Origin: a virus
DNA: 30,980 nucleotides
Strand: one strand, 5' to 3'
IMG/VR virus record: IMGVR_UViG_3300033149_003045
Span: 1-30,980 of that record
A program made the translations under genes and the position numbers. The notes beneath the pieces were generated by a model. It was not told where the DNA came from and did not search any database. It saw only the letters and a program-made list of their open reading frames with translations. Numbering within the stretch: position 1 is the stretch's first letter; each line of letters starts with the position of its first letter. Positions 1-8,323 of this stretch are shown here, piece by piece.

Positions 1-40
1 AATATACTTGGTTATTTGGAAAATTGTAAAGGAGAATAAA

Positions 41-166
41 ATGGAAGAAGAAATACTTTGTATGAATTGTAATAAACCAATGCCAGAGGATGAAATTGGA
101 ACATGTGTTGATTGTTATGAGGAGATGACAAAAGAACTTGACAAGCTTGAAAAAGAAATATCTTAA
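41..166 (+). CDS. Small zinc-ribbon protein (41 aa), possibly cut short by an in-frame TAA
   Basis: ATG follows a GGAG ribosome site at 31-34. The 41-aa product has two C-x2-C knuckles (Cys7/Cys10 and Cys22/Cys25), the pattern of a tiny zinc ribbon, followed by an acidic/basic helix. After the TAA at 164-166 the same frame stays open to the next TAA at 248-250. The leucine/isoleucine heptad pattern continues unbroken across the stop (positions 33, 36, 40, 43, 47, 50, 54, 57, counting the stop as residue 42). The intact gene was therefore probably about 69 aa: zinc ribbon plus coiled coil. Function is unknown; small zinc ribbons are common in phage early regions. Confidence 0.5.
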   Translation: MEEEILCMNCNKPMPEDEIGTCVDCYEEMTKELDKLEKEIS

Positions 167-250
167 TTGAAACACAAATTGTCAGATTTTGAAAAAGTGA
201 TTCAAATTTTTTGTGAAAGCTTAAGTAGGAGAAACAATGAGGAGAAATAA

Positions 251-280
251 AGAAGAAAGGATTAAAAGAAGAAAGGATTA
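251..280. repeat. 16-bp-period tandem duplication (two copies of a 14-bp unit)
   Basis: The unit AGAAGAAAGGATTA occurs at 251-264 and again at 267-280, separated by AA. The second copy supplies the AAAGGA ribosome site for the ATG at 286. A 16-bp period shifts the reading frame, so the duplication may have disturbed the end of the upstream small gene. Confidence 0.8.
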
Positions 281-285
281 ATGAT

Positions 286-510
286 ATGAATAAGGAAATA
301 AAAACATAGAAAGCATATTCCAGGTGTGATAACTGTTATAATGAGTTTGAAAAAGATATTCCAAAAAGGTGGACAATTAAAAACGCTATACCTCGAGCAT
401 CGTGGGAGTGTTCATTGTATATCACTGATGGTGAGAACGATGAGAATATTATATGTCCAAACTGTGAGACTGGCAATAAGGTAGTTAGAATAAAAAACTA
501 CAAAGTTTGA
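286..510 (+). pseudogene. Small double-CxxC zinc-finger gene interrupted by an in-frame TAG
   Basis: ATG at 286 has an AAAGGA ribosome site 8 nt upstream. Codon 8 is TAG (307-309). The same frame then runs 66 sense codons to TGA at 508-510, with no usable start codon after the TAG. The downstream part reads like a real protein: CDNC near its start and CPNC near its end form a plausible zinc-binding pair. Explanations are a recent nonsense mutation (CAG to TAG is one C-to-T change), amber suppression, local recoding or a sequence error. Most genes in this window use TAG or TAA as true stops, so genome-wide recoding is unlikely. Confidence 0.45.
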
Positions 511-661
511 TAGAATTAAAAAAATGTATAAGTAATATATTTAAAAACGATAGTTTAATTGTTGCTGTAAAAAGAATAGTCGATGAATAGAAGATAAAAT
601 AATCAACATTAGAATAAATTAAAGCTAAATGAGAGTGAACGAAAAAAACATAAAAAAATCC
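511..661 (+). other. Coding-like remnants, no intact gene
   Basis: A frame opening at the TTG at 507 reads 27 codons of plausible protein and stops at TAG 588-590. Read through, it would meet two more TAA codons before TGA at 630-632. No ribosome site is evident. The stretch is probably decayed or very small-gene DNA just ahead of the late promoter. Confidence 0.25.
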
Positions 662-690
662 TTGACAATTTGATATAGCTTTTATATATT
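662..690 (+). promoter_or_regulatory. Sigma70-type promoter for the terminase/late operon
   Basis: TTGACA at 662-667 (perfect -35) is separated by 17 nt from TATATT at 685-690 (5/6 match to TATAAT). Predicted transcription starts near 697, about 30 nt ahead of the small terminase gene. No other convincing promoter is seen before 26.8 kb, so it may drive much of the co-directional morphogenesis block. Confidence 0.65.
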
Positions 691-726
691 ACCTTCCGTA
701 TAAGTGTATATTTACTGTTATGGGAG

Positions 727-1329
727 GTGTGCCTTATCTCACCATTAAAAAAACCGGGTAAAAAGAATACTCTTTTTAGTCGGAAAGAAGAGTTTATTAT
801 TCCCCGCAGAATACTTTCAAGGTTACAAGATGTCAACGATGATTTCTCCGCAGAAGATGTAACTAAAGAAATGAGACGAGCTTGTGTCGAATATATGAAG
901 TATAATCTTTGTATGACGATGACGGCTATTGCTGAGACTTTTCAGGTTCAACGGAAAACGATTTATAATGATTTTCAATATTTGATGGAGAATACTCCAA
1001 TTTTACAGGAAATCGAACTTGATGCTCTTGCGAAATCTGTATTATTGAAAAACGAAAACCTTCAGTTTCGGTTACGTGCAGAAGGTAAATATTATGAATC
1101 GTGGAAACTTGAACTTGATAAGATTAGAGTCCTTCAGGAGCTTGGGTTAGTACGGCGTAGTCCAATTGAATTAAAAAACGTGAATATTACTTATGAGGAT
1201 TATGTTTCTGCTTTAAGGCAAGCTGGTAATGCTGAAATGAACAAGGATAAGAAACTTGTTAATTTAAATCCATTATTTCAGGATAGCGGTAATGGGAAAG
1301 ACGAGAAAAGCACGAGTGAAAACAGCTAA
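727..1329 (+). CDS. terS: Small terminase subunit (DNA-recognition), probable
   Basis: Protein of about 200 aa immediately upstream of, and overlapping, the large terminase gene. A helix-turn-helix-like segment lies around residues 64-85 (MTAIAETFQVQRKTIYNDF), followed by a long helical region. This matches small terminases, which bind the packaging site and load the ATPase. The start is uncertain: GTG 727 overlaps the GGAGG ribosome site (723-727), and an ATG at 719 opens a 13-codon ORF in another frame. The gene overlaps the next by 38 nt, implying translational coupling. The role is inferred from position and the HTH; the family is too variable for certainty. Confidence 0.65.
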   Translation: MCLISPLKKPGKKNTLFSRKEEFIIPRRILSRLQDVNDDFSAEDVTKEMRRACVEYMKYNLCMTMTAIAETFQVQRKTIYNDFQYLMENTPILQEIELDALAKSVLLKNENLQFRLRAEGKYYESWKLELDKIRVLQELGLVRRSPIELKNVNITYEDYVSALRQAGNAEMNKDKKLVNLNPLFQDSGNGKDEKSTSENS

Positions 1330-2779
1330 ATCTCTTAATTGTGGAACGAATAATGATTTATTAAGAAATGTGATTCGTAATTATTATAGAGATTTTTTGT
1401 TTGCTTGTTATTATTATTACATTGAGGACAAACGCGGTAATTTAATTCGGCTTGTTCCTAATCGAATACAAAGAACGTTTTTGAACAATATGACTGGCAG
1501 AGATATAATTCTGAAAGCCAGACAGATGGGAATTACTACTATAATTCAGGCTTTGTTTTTTTGGTTAGCTAATACTCAATATAATATTAGAAATTATACT
1601 GTAAATTATAATCGTGAAATGACAAGGTTAGTGTTAGAGAAAGTTAAAACGTTTCTGAAAAATTTACCACCTGAGCTAATGCTTAAGATGGATGTTGAAA
1701 GTAAAGAAGCGTATTATTTTAGTGCTACGAATTCTAAACTTAATATTGGAACAGCAGGAGCTACAACTGTTGGAGAAACGAAAACCGCAGGGCGTTCAAT
1801 AACTATCTCAAATTTACATTGTACTGAAGTTGCGTTTTTCCCTGACGCTGAAGCGGTTATGCCTGGGTTGCTGAGTTCTGTTCCGTTAGATTATGGAATA
1901 ATTGCTCTTGAATCAACAGCAAACGGTGTAAGTGGATATTTTTATGATGAATACCAGAAAGCGGTTGCTGGTATAGGAATGTTTACAAGACATTTCTTTC
2001 CGTGGTTCATGCATGAAGAATATCAGATTCCGTTGAAAAATGGAGAAGAAGAAGAAATTAAAGAAACGTTAACTATTGAAGAAAAAGAAAAAATAAACAG
2101 GTATAGTTTAACGTTCCCACAAATCAAGTTTCGGAGGTCAAAACAAAGGGAACTTGGACGGTTTTTCTTACAGGAATTCCCCGAAACGGAAGACGAAGCG
2201 TTTTTATCGGCGAGAGGACGAGTGTACCCGAATTTTGATGAACAAAATATAATTGAAAAACAGAATATAACTTTTAAACGAAAGTTGGCAGGGGTTGACT
2301 GGGGAACACGGAATCCGTTTGTAATAGTTGTTGGTGGTGAAGATTATGATGGGCGGATTGTTATCATTGAGGAAGTTTATAAAGTCGGATTAAGTGAACC
2401 TGATTTTATTCGGGAAGCTCAGGCAATTCAAAGAAAACATCCCGAAATAGAAGCATGGTATTGCGACCCATCTGGAGCTGGTCATATTCAATCGTTTCAG
2501 AATGTCGGGATTAATGCGTATCCTGCTGATAATTCTGTAATAGATGGAATCAATGAAGTTGAAAAATCTCTTAGATGTGATTTTACTGGAACTCCTGGAT
2601 TAGTTGTATTTAATACTTGCGTTAATACGATTCGTGAAATGAAAGCTTATCGATTCGGTAAAGATATAGGTGGTGTTCGTAGGGAAGTACCAGAAAAACA
2701 GAATGACCATTGTCCTGATGCGATACGATATCTCGTGAAAGGGGCAAAGATGGCTGATATATTTATTGGAGCGTATTAG
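1292..2779 (+). CDS. terL: Large terminase subunit (packaging ATPase/nuclease)
   Basis: 495 aa, the usual size for a two-domain TerL. ATPase domain: Walker-A-like KARQMGITT (75-83), Walker-B-like HCTEVAFF (176-183) and coupling motif ALESTANG (205-212). RuvC-fold nuclease domain: AGVDWGTRNP (Asp336), YCDPSGAG (Asp392) and NDHCPDAIRY (Asp472/Asp476) supply the metal-binding acids. It acts at the portal to pump DNA into the prohead and cut concatemers. ATG 1292 lies inside the end of the small subunit gene; GTG 1316 is an alternative start. It ends in TAG two bases before the portal ATG. Confidence 0.95.
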   Translation: MGKTRKARVKTAKSLNCGTNNDLLRNVIRNYYRDFLFACYYYYIEDKRGNLIRLVPNRIQRTFLNNMTGRDIILKARQMGITTIIQALFFWLANTQYNIRNYTVNYNREMTRLVLEKVKTFLKNLPPELMLKMDVESKEAYYFSATNSKLNIGTAGATTVGETKTAGRSITISNLHCTEVAFFPDAEAVMPGLLSSVPLDYGIIALESTANGVSGYFYDEYQKAVAGIGMFTRHFFPWFMHEEYQIPLKNGEEEEIKETLTIEEKEKINRYSLTFPQIKFRRSKQRELGRFFLQEFPETEDEAFLSARGRVYPNFDEQNIIEKQNITFKRKLAGVDWGTRNPFVIVVGGEDYDGRIVIIEEVYKVGLSEPDFIREAQAIQRKHPEIEAWYCDPSGAGHIQSFQNVGINAYPADNSVIDGINEVEKSLRCDFTGTPGLVVFNTCVNTIREMKAYRFGKDIGGVRREVPEKQNDHCPDAIRYLVKGAKMADIFIGAY

Positions 2780-2780
2780 T

Positions 2781-5051
2781 ATGGATTCATCGATGTTATA
2801 TGGTGGGTATGGAAACGTTGTAGATACAAAAGACGTTCAGTATGAGAAACGTGACGATACTGCTCGGAAGTTTTTTGTTATAAATATTGGTGATGACAAA
2901 ATAACTCCACCTTACAATTTGGATTGTTATGCTGAAACGTACACTGCTGAGTTGTGGGTATACGCTGCAGTGAATGCAAAAGCAACAGATATTAGTGGGT
3001 GTCAATTACGTGTATACGAAAAACATGCATCGAATTCTAAAACGAATAAAACTGAAATTGTGGAGATAACTGATGATGATGAGTTTGCTGTAATTAGACA
3101 ACCGAACCAACAAGAAATAGACCAGCAGTTTCTAAACATGTCAATATTGAATGGTGAATTGAATGGTGAAATTATCTGGGAAAAAGGTTTCAATAGTAAT
3201 GGTAAAGTTAACAATCTTTGGAATCTTGAACCAAGAAGAGTTGATATAAAGTTTGACAAAAAGGGTAATCATGTAGGATACGTATATAGGACTTCCGATA
3301 AGGAACAAACTTTCAAACCAGAGGAAATATTTTTTCTAAAATATAATGACCCAATGAATCCGGTTCGTGGAATGTCGCCTATTCGTGCGGCTGAAAAATC
3401 TATTATTTCTGATTTGAATTCTCAAATTAACAATATCAAGTTTCAGGAACAAGGGTTTAGGATGTCGGGAATGTTAACGTCTGCTGATGGGACACCGATT
3501 AAAAAAGATGATGAACGAAGAATCACTAATGCGCTTGAACGGAAATTTGGCGGAGTACACGCAAAGAACGTTCATGGGTTGTTAGTTCTTGGTGCAAATA
3601 TGAAGTATACAGAATTTGGTGTTACTCCAAAAGATGCAGAGTTTATTCTATCAAGAAAACTTTCAAGAGAAGAAATTATTGCGATATTTGGAGTTCCGCC
3701 TGTTCGTGTAGGTATTACTGAAACATCGATTAGGGCAAACGCAGAAACGCAGATGAAAATGTATTGGGGTTCTACAATTATGCCTTACCTTAGAAGGTTC
3801 GAGGAAATAATTGATAAGTTTTTGTTGCCTGATATTACTGATAGGAAAAACGTATTTGTGAAATTTGATACTTCTCATATTGTTTATTTACAAGAACCTT
3901 TTAGACAGAGAATAGAGCGAGTTAATACGGCGTTTCCGAAAGCGGCGATGACTATAGACGAAGTAAGAAATTTACTTGAAATTGGTGATGCACTTGGTGA
4001 GGAGAATGGTGGGAATGAGAGGTATATTAGTTCTAATTTGTTTCCTGTTTCTGCATATAAGGAAAAAGAAGAAAAAAAAGAAGAGGAAAAGAAACAATAT
4101 ATTAAAGCCGTCGTTGATGGGTTTAAGATTTTAAATAATAGAATTGCAAAAATCGAAGAAAGGATTATTGAAAAGACTAATATAAAAACTAAAGAACAAA
4201 AACAAATTATTGATAGAAGTTCAAATGGTTTTGATAGAGATTTAGATGGTTTGTTGACGTCCGAACAATACAATAAGTTTATAAAGGAAAATCCTGAACG
4301 GACGATATATTGGCATAAGATAAATCGACAAACAAGGTTAACGGAATTAAAGTTACGTCGAAAATCCGAACGAATATTATCACAAGTAAAAAAACAGGTA
4401 CTTGATAGATTTGATAAATTAAAAAAGAAACGAGTAGATAATCCTGCGGATTTGAGTCCTGCGGAGATTGAAGCATTAAAGATTAACGAAAAGTTATATC
4501 TTGCAAAGTTTCTTAATGATTTCAAACCTGAGTTTCGTGAAGGGGTAAAACAATCGTTGCAAGAATTAGGTGATGAGTTAGGTGAGGAAACGGCACAGTG
4601 CGCTAATAAAATATATAATGAAATATATCAAGAACGAAGGAAAGTATTAAAATCTGTTCCTGTACATATCAACGATGAAATAGTGGCTACCGTAAAAAAA
4701 GGGTTAATGGAAAAAGAAACAATAAATCAGATTAGGGATAGACTTGTAAGTAAACTTGATTCAAGTAGACGTAATAGAGCGGTTACTATTGCAAGAACTG
4801 AAGCACAATCGGTGCATGTAGGTTCAAAGAATAAAGCCGCAAAAGAAATTGAAGCTACTCATAAGATATGGGTTACTTCAAGAGACCCGAAAGTTCGGGA
4901 ATCTCATGCTGAGTTAGATGGAGAAAGAATAAAAATTGATGAGCAGTTCAGCAATGGATTAGATTATCCATTAGACCCATCGGGTGAAGCGTCAGAAATA
5001 ATTAACTGTAGATGTTTTGCCGCATATGAAAAACAAAAACAGGAGGAATAA
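2781..5051 (+). CDS. Portal protein fused to a C-terminal MuF/SPP1-gp7-like domain
   Basis: 756 aa, clearly longer than an ordinary portal (about 400-500 aa). The first ~390 residues have portal features: YAAVNAKATDISG early on, RGMSPIRAAEK in the middle, and IFGVPPVRVG followed by an amphipathic stem. Residues ~405-500 are charged and helical. The last ~110 residues match the MuF-like head protein family, with D-x-x-VR-x-SH, LDGERI, YPLDPSG and a terminal NCRC signature. ATG 2781 was chosen because GGAG lies 9 nt upstream at 2768-2771; an in-frame TTG at 2766 lies inside the terminase gene. The protein forms the dodecameric DNA channel at one capsid vertex, and the fused domain probably sits inside the head. 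Confidence 0.9.
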   Translation: MDSSMLYGGYGNVVDTKDVQYEKRDDTARKFFVINIGDDKITPPYNLDCYAETYTAELWVYAAVNAKATDISGCQLRVYEKHASNSKTNKTEIVEITDDDEFAVIRQPNQQEIDQQFLNMSILNGELNGEIIWEKGFNSNGKVNNLWNLEPRRVDIKFDKKGNHVGYVYRTSDKEQTFKPEEIFFLKYNDPMNPVRGMSPIRAAEKSIISDLNSQINNIKFQEQGFRMSGMLTSADGTPIKKDDERRITNALERKFGGVHAKNVHGLLVLGANMKYTEFGVTPKDAEFILSRKLSREEIIAIFGVPPVRVGITETSIRANAETQMKMYWGSTIMPYLRRFEEIIDKFLLPDITDRKNVFVKFDTSHIVYLQEPFRQRIERVNTAFPKAAMTIDEVRNLLEIGDALGEENGGNERYISSNLFPVSAYKEKEEKKEEEKKQYIKAVVDGFKILNNRIAKIEERIIEKTNIKTKEQKQIIDRSSNGFDRDLDGLLTSEQYNKFIKENPERTIYWHKINRQTRLTELKLRRKSERILSQVKKQVLDRFDKLKKKRVDNPADLSPAEIEALKINEKLYLAKFLNDFKPEFREGVKQSLQELGDELGEETAQCANKIYNEIYQERRKVLKSVPVHINDEIVATVKKGLMEKETINQIRDRLVSKLDSSRRNRAVTIARTEAQSVHVGSKNKAAKEIEATHKIWVTSRDPKVRESHAELDGERIKIDEQFSNGLDYPLDPSGEASEIINCRCFAAYEKQKQEE

Positions 5052-5054
5052 ACA

Positions 5055-5270
5055 ATGGTAAACGAAAAGAAAATCTTAATTGATACTGATGAGAAAAAAG
5101 ACAAAAAACAGAAAAAGAAATATTTAGCGTCTGAAAGATTCAAATGTTCGATTGATGGGCTTGAGAACAAGGAATATGAACGATTACAGAAATTTCTAAA
5201 GAGTATTGGTGAGGATTATAATGAAATTATTTATATTGGTGGGTGGGTATATTTGTTTTATTGGAAGTAG
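5055..5270 (+). CDS. Small basic head-module protein, unknown function
   Basis: 71 aa with a lysine-rich N-terminal half (DEKKDKKQKKK around residues 12-22) and a hydrophobic, aromatic end. Strong AGGAGG site upstream at 5041-5046 and ATG 5055, directly after the portal stop. It lies in the portal frame, but its own ribosome site indicates a separate gene. The position between portal and protease suggests a minor head or assembly factor; no family is recognised. Confidence 0.6.
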   Translation: MVNEKKILIDTDEKKDKKQKKKYLASERFKCSIDGLENKEYERLQKFLKSIGEDYNEIIYIGGWVYLFYWK

Positions 5271-5307
5271 AAATAATTTATGTAACGTAACTAATAGGTG
5301 AATAATT

Positions 5308-6645
5308 ATGCCGTATCCTAATGAACATGCGTGCAGGTTAGAAGAACCGAATACTTGCAAACCTGATTCTTATCGTCGTGAAAAACGTAAACATGATGGT
5401 AAGGAGTATTCGGTAATATTTTGTGCTGATAAAGGTTCTGGTTCATTCAAAGAGCAAGCATACAGATACAATAAAGAAATATGGAGTGAATCTGAAGCGA
5501 AAGCACACTGTAAAAATCATGAAGGAAAATTTGAAGCAGCTCAAAAGGAGAAAATTATGAATATAAATGAAAAATTTTACATTTCTGAGCGAATTCATGA
5601 AAACAAAACAGAGGGAAGGCATCGTGTCAGGGCTACGTCAAGAGTTATTGACAGACATAACACTATTATTGAGCCGATTGGCGTGAGCTTAGAAACTATG
5701 AAACGCACTAAAAACGCTCCAGTGTTGTGGGCTCATACATCTGGCGGATTTTTAACGGAAGCAAAATTACCTATAGGAAAAATTTTGCTTGATACTATAG
5801 AACAAACTAACGATTACCTTGATGTAGATATTCAGCTTGACATGAAAGACCCGTTTGCTCGTGAAGTCGATAGAAAAATAAACGATGGAATATTAAATAC
5901 TGTAAGCATAGGGTTTATTCCTAAGAAAATGAAACGCCCTGAAGGAGCAGAAAACGAAAATGAACCAACAATTATAATGGAATCTGAGTTAGTTGAATTA
6001 TCGGTTGTACCTATTCCATCGAATCCTGATGCTGTGATTCTTGAACGTAAAATATTAGATGATATTCAGAAATGTATTGGTGATAGTTGCCATTCAAAGG
6101 AAACTGATGAGTCAAGTACAACAAGAATATCGATTCAAGATATTCAGGAGTTTATGAATAATTCAGATTTAAAATATATTGAACGGGAATGGGTTAATGA
6201 ACTTGAGGATACTCTTATTAAAATCAAAAATGAGCGTGGTTGGATTGATGATAATCAAATTGATAATGATAATGATGATTCAAAATCTGACATGAAAGAC
6301 GAATTAGATGATTATAGTGGTGTAGATACTTTTGTGAAATATTTGCAGTTAGCGAATTTTTATTATGAATGTTATGAAGAAACGATTGAAACAAGAATCG
6401 GAAAAGAAATAAGCTCTGCAAATTTAAAACAATTAAAAGAAGTAACTGAATCTATAAACAAAGCACACGAAACTCTTAAAGGGTTAATTGCCCGAATTGA
6501 GGAAAAGAACGAGGAAAAGAATAGTGAGGATTATGCACGTAATAACAAAGAATCTGATATTATAGATGAAGTTTTCGGTGATGAGTTTAACAAATTAAAT
6601 GAATTGAATGAAGTTTTGGAATCGTTTAAAGATTTAGGGATATAA
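5308..6645 (+). CDS. HK97-type prohead protease (S78) with N-terminal extension and C-terminal scaffold-like region
   Basis: 445 aa in three parts. Residues 1-83: a small Cys/Lys-rich domain beginning MPYPNEHACRL and ending HEGKFEAA. Residues 84-250: serine protease core with VLWAHTSGG (catalytic His143), NTVSIGFIP (Ser200) and ELVELSVVPIPSNPDAV. Residues 260-445: acidic, mostly helical tail that could act as an internal scaffold. The enzyme assembles inside the prohead and cleaves capsid N-termini. An internal ATG at 5557 (Met84) has its own AAAGGAG site at 5544-5550, so a shorter product starting exactly at the protease domain is likely also made. Confidence 0.9.
   Translation: MPYPNEHACRLEEPNTCKPDSYRREKRKHDGKEYSVIFCADKGSGSFKEQAYRYNKEIWSESEAKAHCKNHEGKFEAAQKEKIMNINEKFYISERIHENKTEGRHRVRATSRVIDRHNTIIEPIGVSLETMKRTKNAPVLWAHTSGGFLTEAKLPIGKILLDTIEQTNDYLDVDIQLDMKDPFAREVDRKINDGILNTVSIGFIPKKMKRPEGAENENEPTIIMESELVELSVVPIPSNPDAVILERKILDDIQKCIGDSCHSKETDESSTTRISIQDIQEFMNNSDLKYIEREWVNELEDTLIKIKNERGWIDDNQIDNDNDDSKSDMKDELDDYSGVDTFVKYLQLANFYYECYEETIETRIGKEISSANLKQLKEVTESINKAHETLKGLIARIEEKNEEKNSEDYARNNKESDIIDEVFGDEFNKLNELNEVLESFKDLGI
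5544..5559 (+). promoter_or_regulatory. Internal ribosome binding site and start within the protease gene
   Basis: AAAGGAG at 5544-5550 is followed after 6 nt by in-frame ATG 5557. The start coincides with the boundary between the N-terminal domain and the S78 protease core, as expected for a deliberate nested start. Confidence 0.55.
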
Positions 6646-6657
6646 AAATTTTTAGGG

Positions 6658-6717
6658 CTGAAGGAGGTCTTCAGACGTGCCATAAACTTTAAACTTGGAA
6701 ACGTTTTGGAAACGTTT
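6658..6717 (+). promoter_or_regulatory. SD-loop hairpin followed by twin AAACGTTT palindromes ahead of the capsid gene
   Basis: CTGAAG (6658-6663) and CTTCAG (6669-6674) form a perfect 6-bp stem around a GAGGT loop; together they hide an AAGGAGGT ribosome-site sequence that has no gene of its own. Further on, the palindrome AAACGTTT occurs at 6699-6706 and 6710-6717, 11 bp apart (one helical turn), with a partial third copy (AAACTT) at 6691. It may be an operator, an RNA-processing element or a late regulatory site for the capsid gene. Confidence 0.4.
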
Positions 6718-6763
6718 CTGAATTGTGAATATTATTAAAAACTAAAACAAAAGAGGTTGAACG

Positions 6764-8308
6764 ATGGATTTCAAAAACAAAAAAGAGGCTCGCGATTATT
6801 TCGTAGAGCAAGGTAATACTACTGAAAATGCAGAAAAGCTTGCGTCTGCTTTGTTTCCTGATGAATCTTCAGGTGAAGTGAAAGATAAGATTGAAGTTAA
6901 AACGCCAGATACGTTTGAGAAAAAGATGGCTGCTCTTGCGAATGAAGTTACGGAACGAAACGAATTCGTAAAAAAGGTACGTGGTATTGTAGATGAGCAT
7001 ATTGCTGAAGTTGAGAAAAAGCTTGGTGAACGTAAATCTGAAATTCAAGTTGAGAATCCTGGAAGTTATCTTAATGATGTTGGGCTTGAAAGAGACATAG
7101 TTGATAAATCTATGGATTTGTTTCTTACTGCTGTATTTGGCGCGAAAATATCACCGTATACTGGTGATGGTAAAATGAATGTTGCTCCGATGAGACGTGC
7201 TCTTAGTAGATTATCTGATAAGTATTATCAGAAAGTTTTCGGAGTACGGACAGTTTCACCTATTAGGAGAGCGTTAGAAAACGATACGAATGTTGGATCT
7301 GAGTTAATTCTTGATGTTGGATTAACAAAAATATTTGATGAAGTGAAACTTGAGAATGCACTCTTATCGAATTTACCTATTATTTTGTATCGTGGTAAAG
7401 GGACGCTGAAAATGCCTTTAATTACAAGTTCACCGACATTATATCTTATTGGTGAGAATATTGGTGATTTAGGGTCGCCGTCTGATAGTGCAACGAAAAT
7501 TAAAGATTCTAATATTGGTACTGAAAACAGAACGTTCACATGGAAGAAACTTGGGTTACGGTCATTCTGGGATTCGGATTTCGATGAGGATGCTATGATT
7601 GCGGGGTTACCGTTAATCAAAACGAAATTCAAGAAAGTTATTGCTGATGCGCTAGAACGAATCGTAATGTTTGGTGATACTACTACCGGAACAACGAATA
7701 TGAATTATAACGGTAGTTCGCCAACAACGACAGCAGGGCAAGCCAACTATTGGTTAGCGTGGAATGGTATTTGTACGTTATGTTTAGGGAGTGGCAGCAC
7801 TACTTATTATAACGATGTTTCAAGTACAATAAGCGTTAATTCTAATTGTGGGGTAGCTCTTGATTCGTTAGGTAATTATGCTAAGAATCCTATGAATGAT
7901 TTAATTTGGGTATTCAACCATAGTGCTTTCTGGGGAGCTGTAACCGATAGTAGTTATGTGACGGTTGACAAGATGGGGAATTTGGCAACTCAGATAACAG
8001 GTATGCTTGGGGCGATATTTAATGTTCCCGTAATTATATCATCTGGACTTCCGTTGCATCATTCTGATGGCAAAGTAAGTTCTACGGCAGCTAATAATAC
8101 GAAAACAGGATTTGCACTTGTATACAAAGATGGTGTGCAGATTGCTATAAAACGAGAAATGACGTTCGACTGGGAGAAGAAAATCGATATTGACGCATAT
8201 CATGCTGTTTCGACGATGCGAGCGGACTGTCAGTATCCGTATGCTGATTCAACGAATCCTTATGGGTTTCATTACAGCTATGATATAACCAGACCAAAAG
8301 ACGCATAA
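6764..8308 (+). CDS. Major capsid protein, HK97 fold
   Basis: 514 aa. It follows the protease gene, as in HK97-like head modules. The first ~110 residues are charged and helical (a scaffold-like delta domain expected to be removed by the protease). The rest has the coat-protein pattern: GSELILDVGLTKIFDEVK, KMPLITSSPTLYLIGE, IWVFNHSAFWG, VPVIISSGLP, and a C-terminal YKDGVQIAIKREMTFDWE. It assembles into the icosahedral shell. ATG 6764 follows AGAGG about 8 nt upstream. The length suggests an inserted surface domain around residues 300-370 (Gly/Ser/Thr/Asn-rich). Confidence 0.92.
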   Translation: MDFKNKKEARDYFVEQGNTTENAEKLASALFPDESSGEVKDKIEVKTPDTFEKKMAALANEVTERNEFVKKVRGIVDEHIAEVEKKLGERKSEIQVENPGSYLNDVGLERDIVDKSMDLFLTAVFGAKISPYTGDGKMNVAPMRRALSRLSDKYYQKVFGVRTVSPIRRALENDTNVGSELILDVGLTKIFDEVKLENALLSNLPIILYRGKGTLKMPLITSSPTLYLIGENIGDLGSPSDSATKIKDSNIGTENRTFTWKKLGLRSFWDSDFDEDAMIAGLPLIKTKFKKVIADALERIVMFGDTTTGTTNMNYNGSSPTTTAGQANYWLAWNGICTLCLGSGSTTYYNDVSSTISVNSNCGVALDSLGNYAKNPMNDLIWVFNHSAFWGAVTDSSYVTVDKMGNLATQITGMLGAIFNVPVIISSGLPLHHSDGKVSSTAANNTKTGFALVYKDGVQIAIKREMTFDWEKKIDIDAYHAVSTMRADCQYPYADSTNPYGFHYSYDITRPKDA

Positions 8309-8323
8309 AAAGGAGGTAATGAT

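Noticed and set aside
237-281. 14-codon basic ORF with an AGGAGA site
   Set aside because: It is very short and created by the Arg/Lys-coding 16-bp repeat; more likely the site belongs to decayed flanking sequence.
3884-4525. Antisense gene of 213 codons opposite the portal
   Set aside because: Its Ser/Phe/Leu-rich translation is the mirror of Lys/Glu-rich coding DNA; no ribosome site and no family resemblance. The same applies to the other minus-strand frames.
6646-6738. Read-through C-terminal extension of the protease (about 30 open codons after TAA)
   Set aside because: An open stretch this short is expected by chance, and the region holds hairpin and palindrome structure; coding is not supported.
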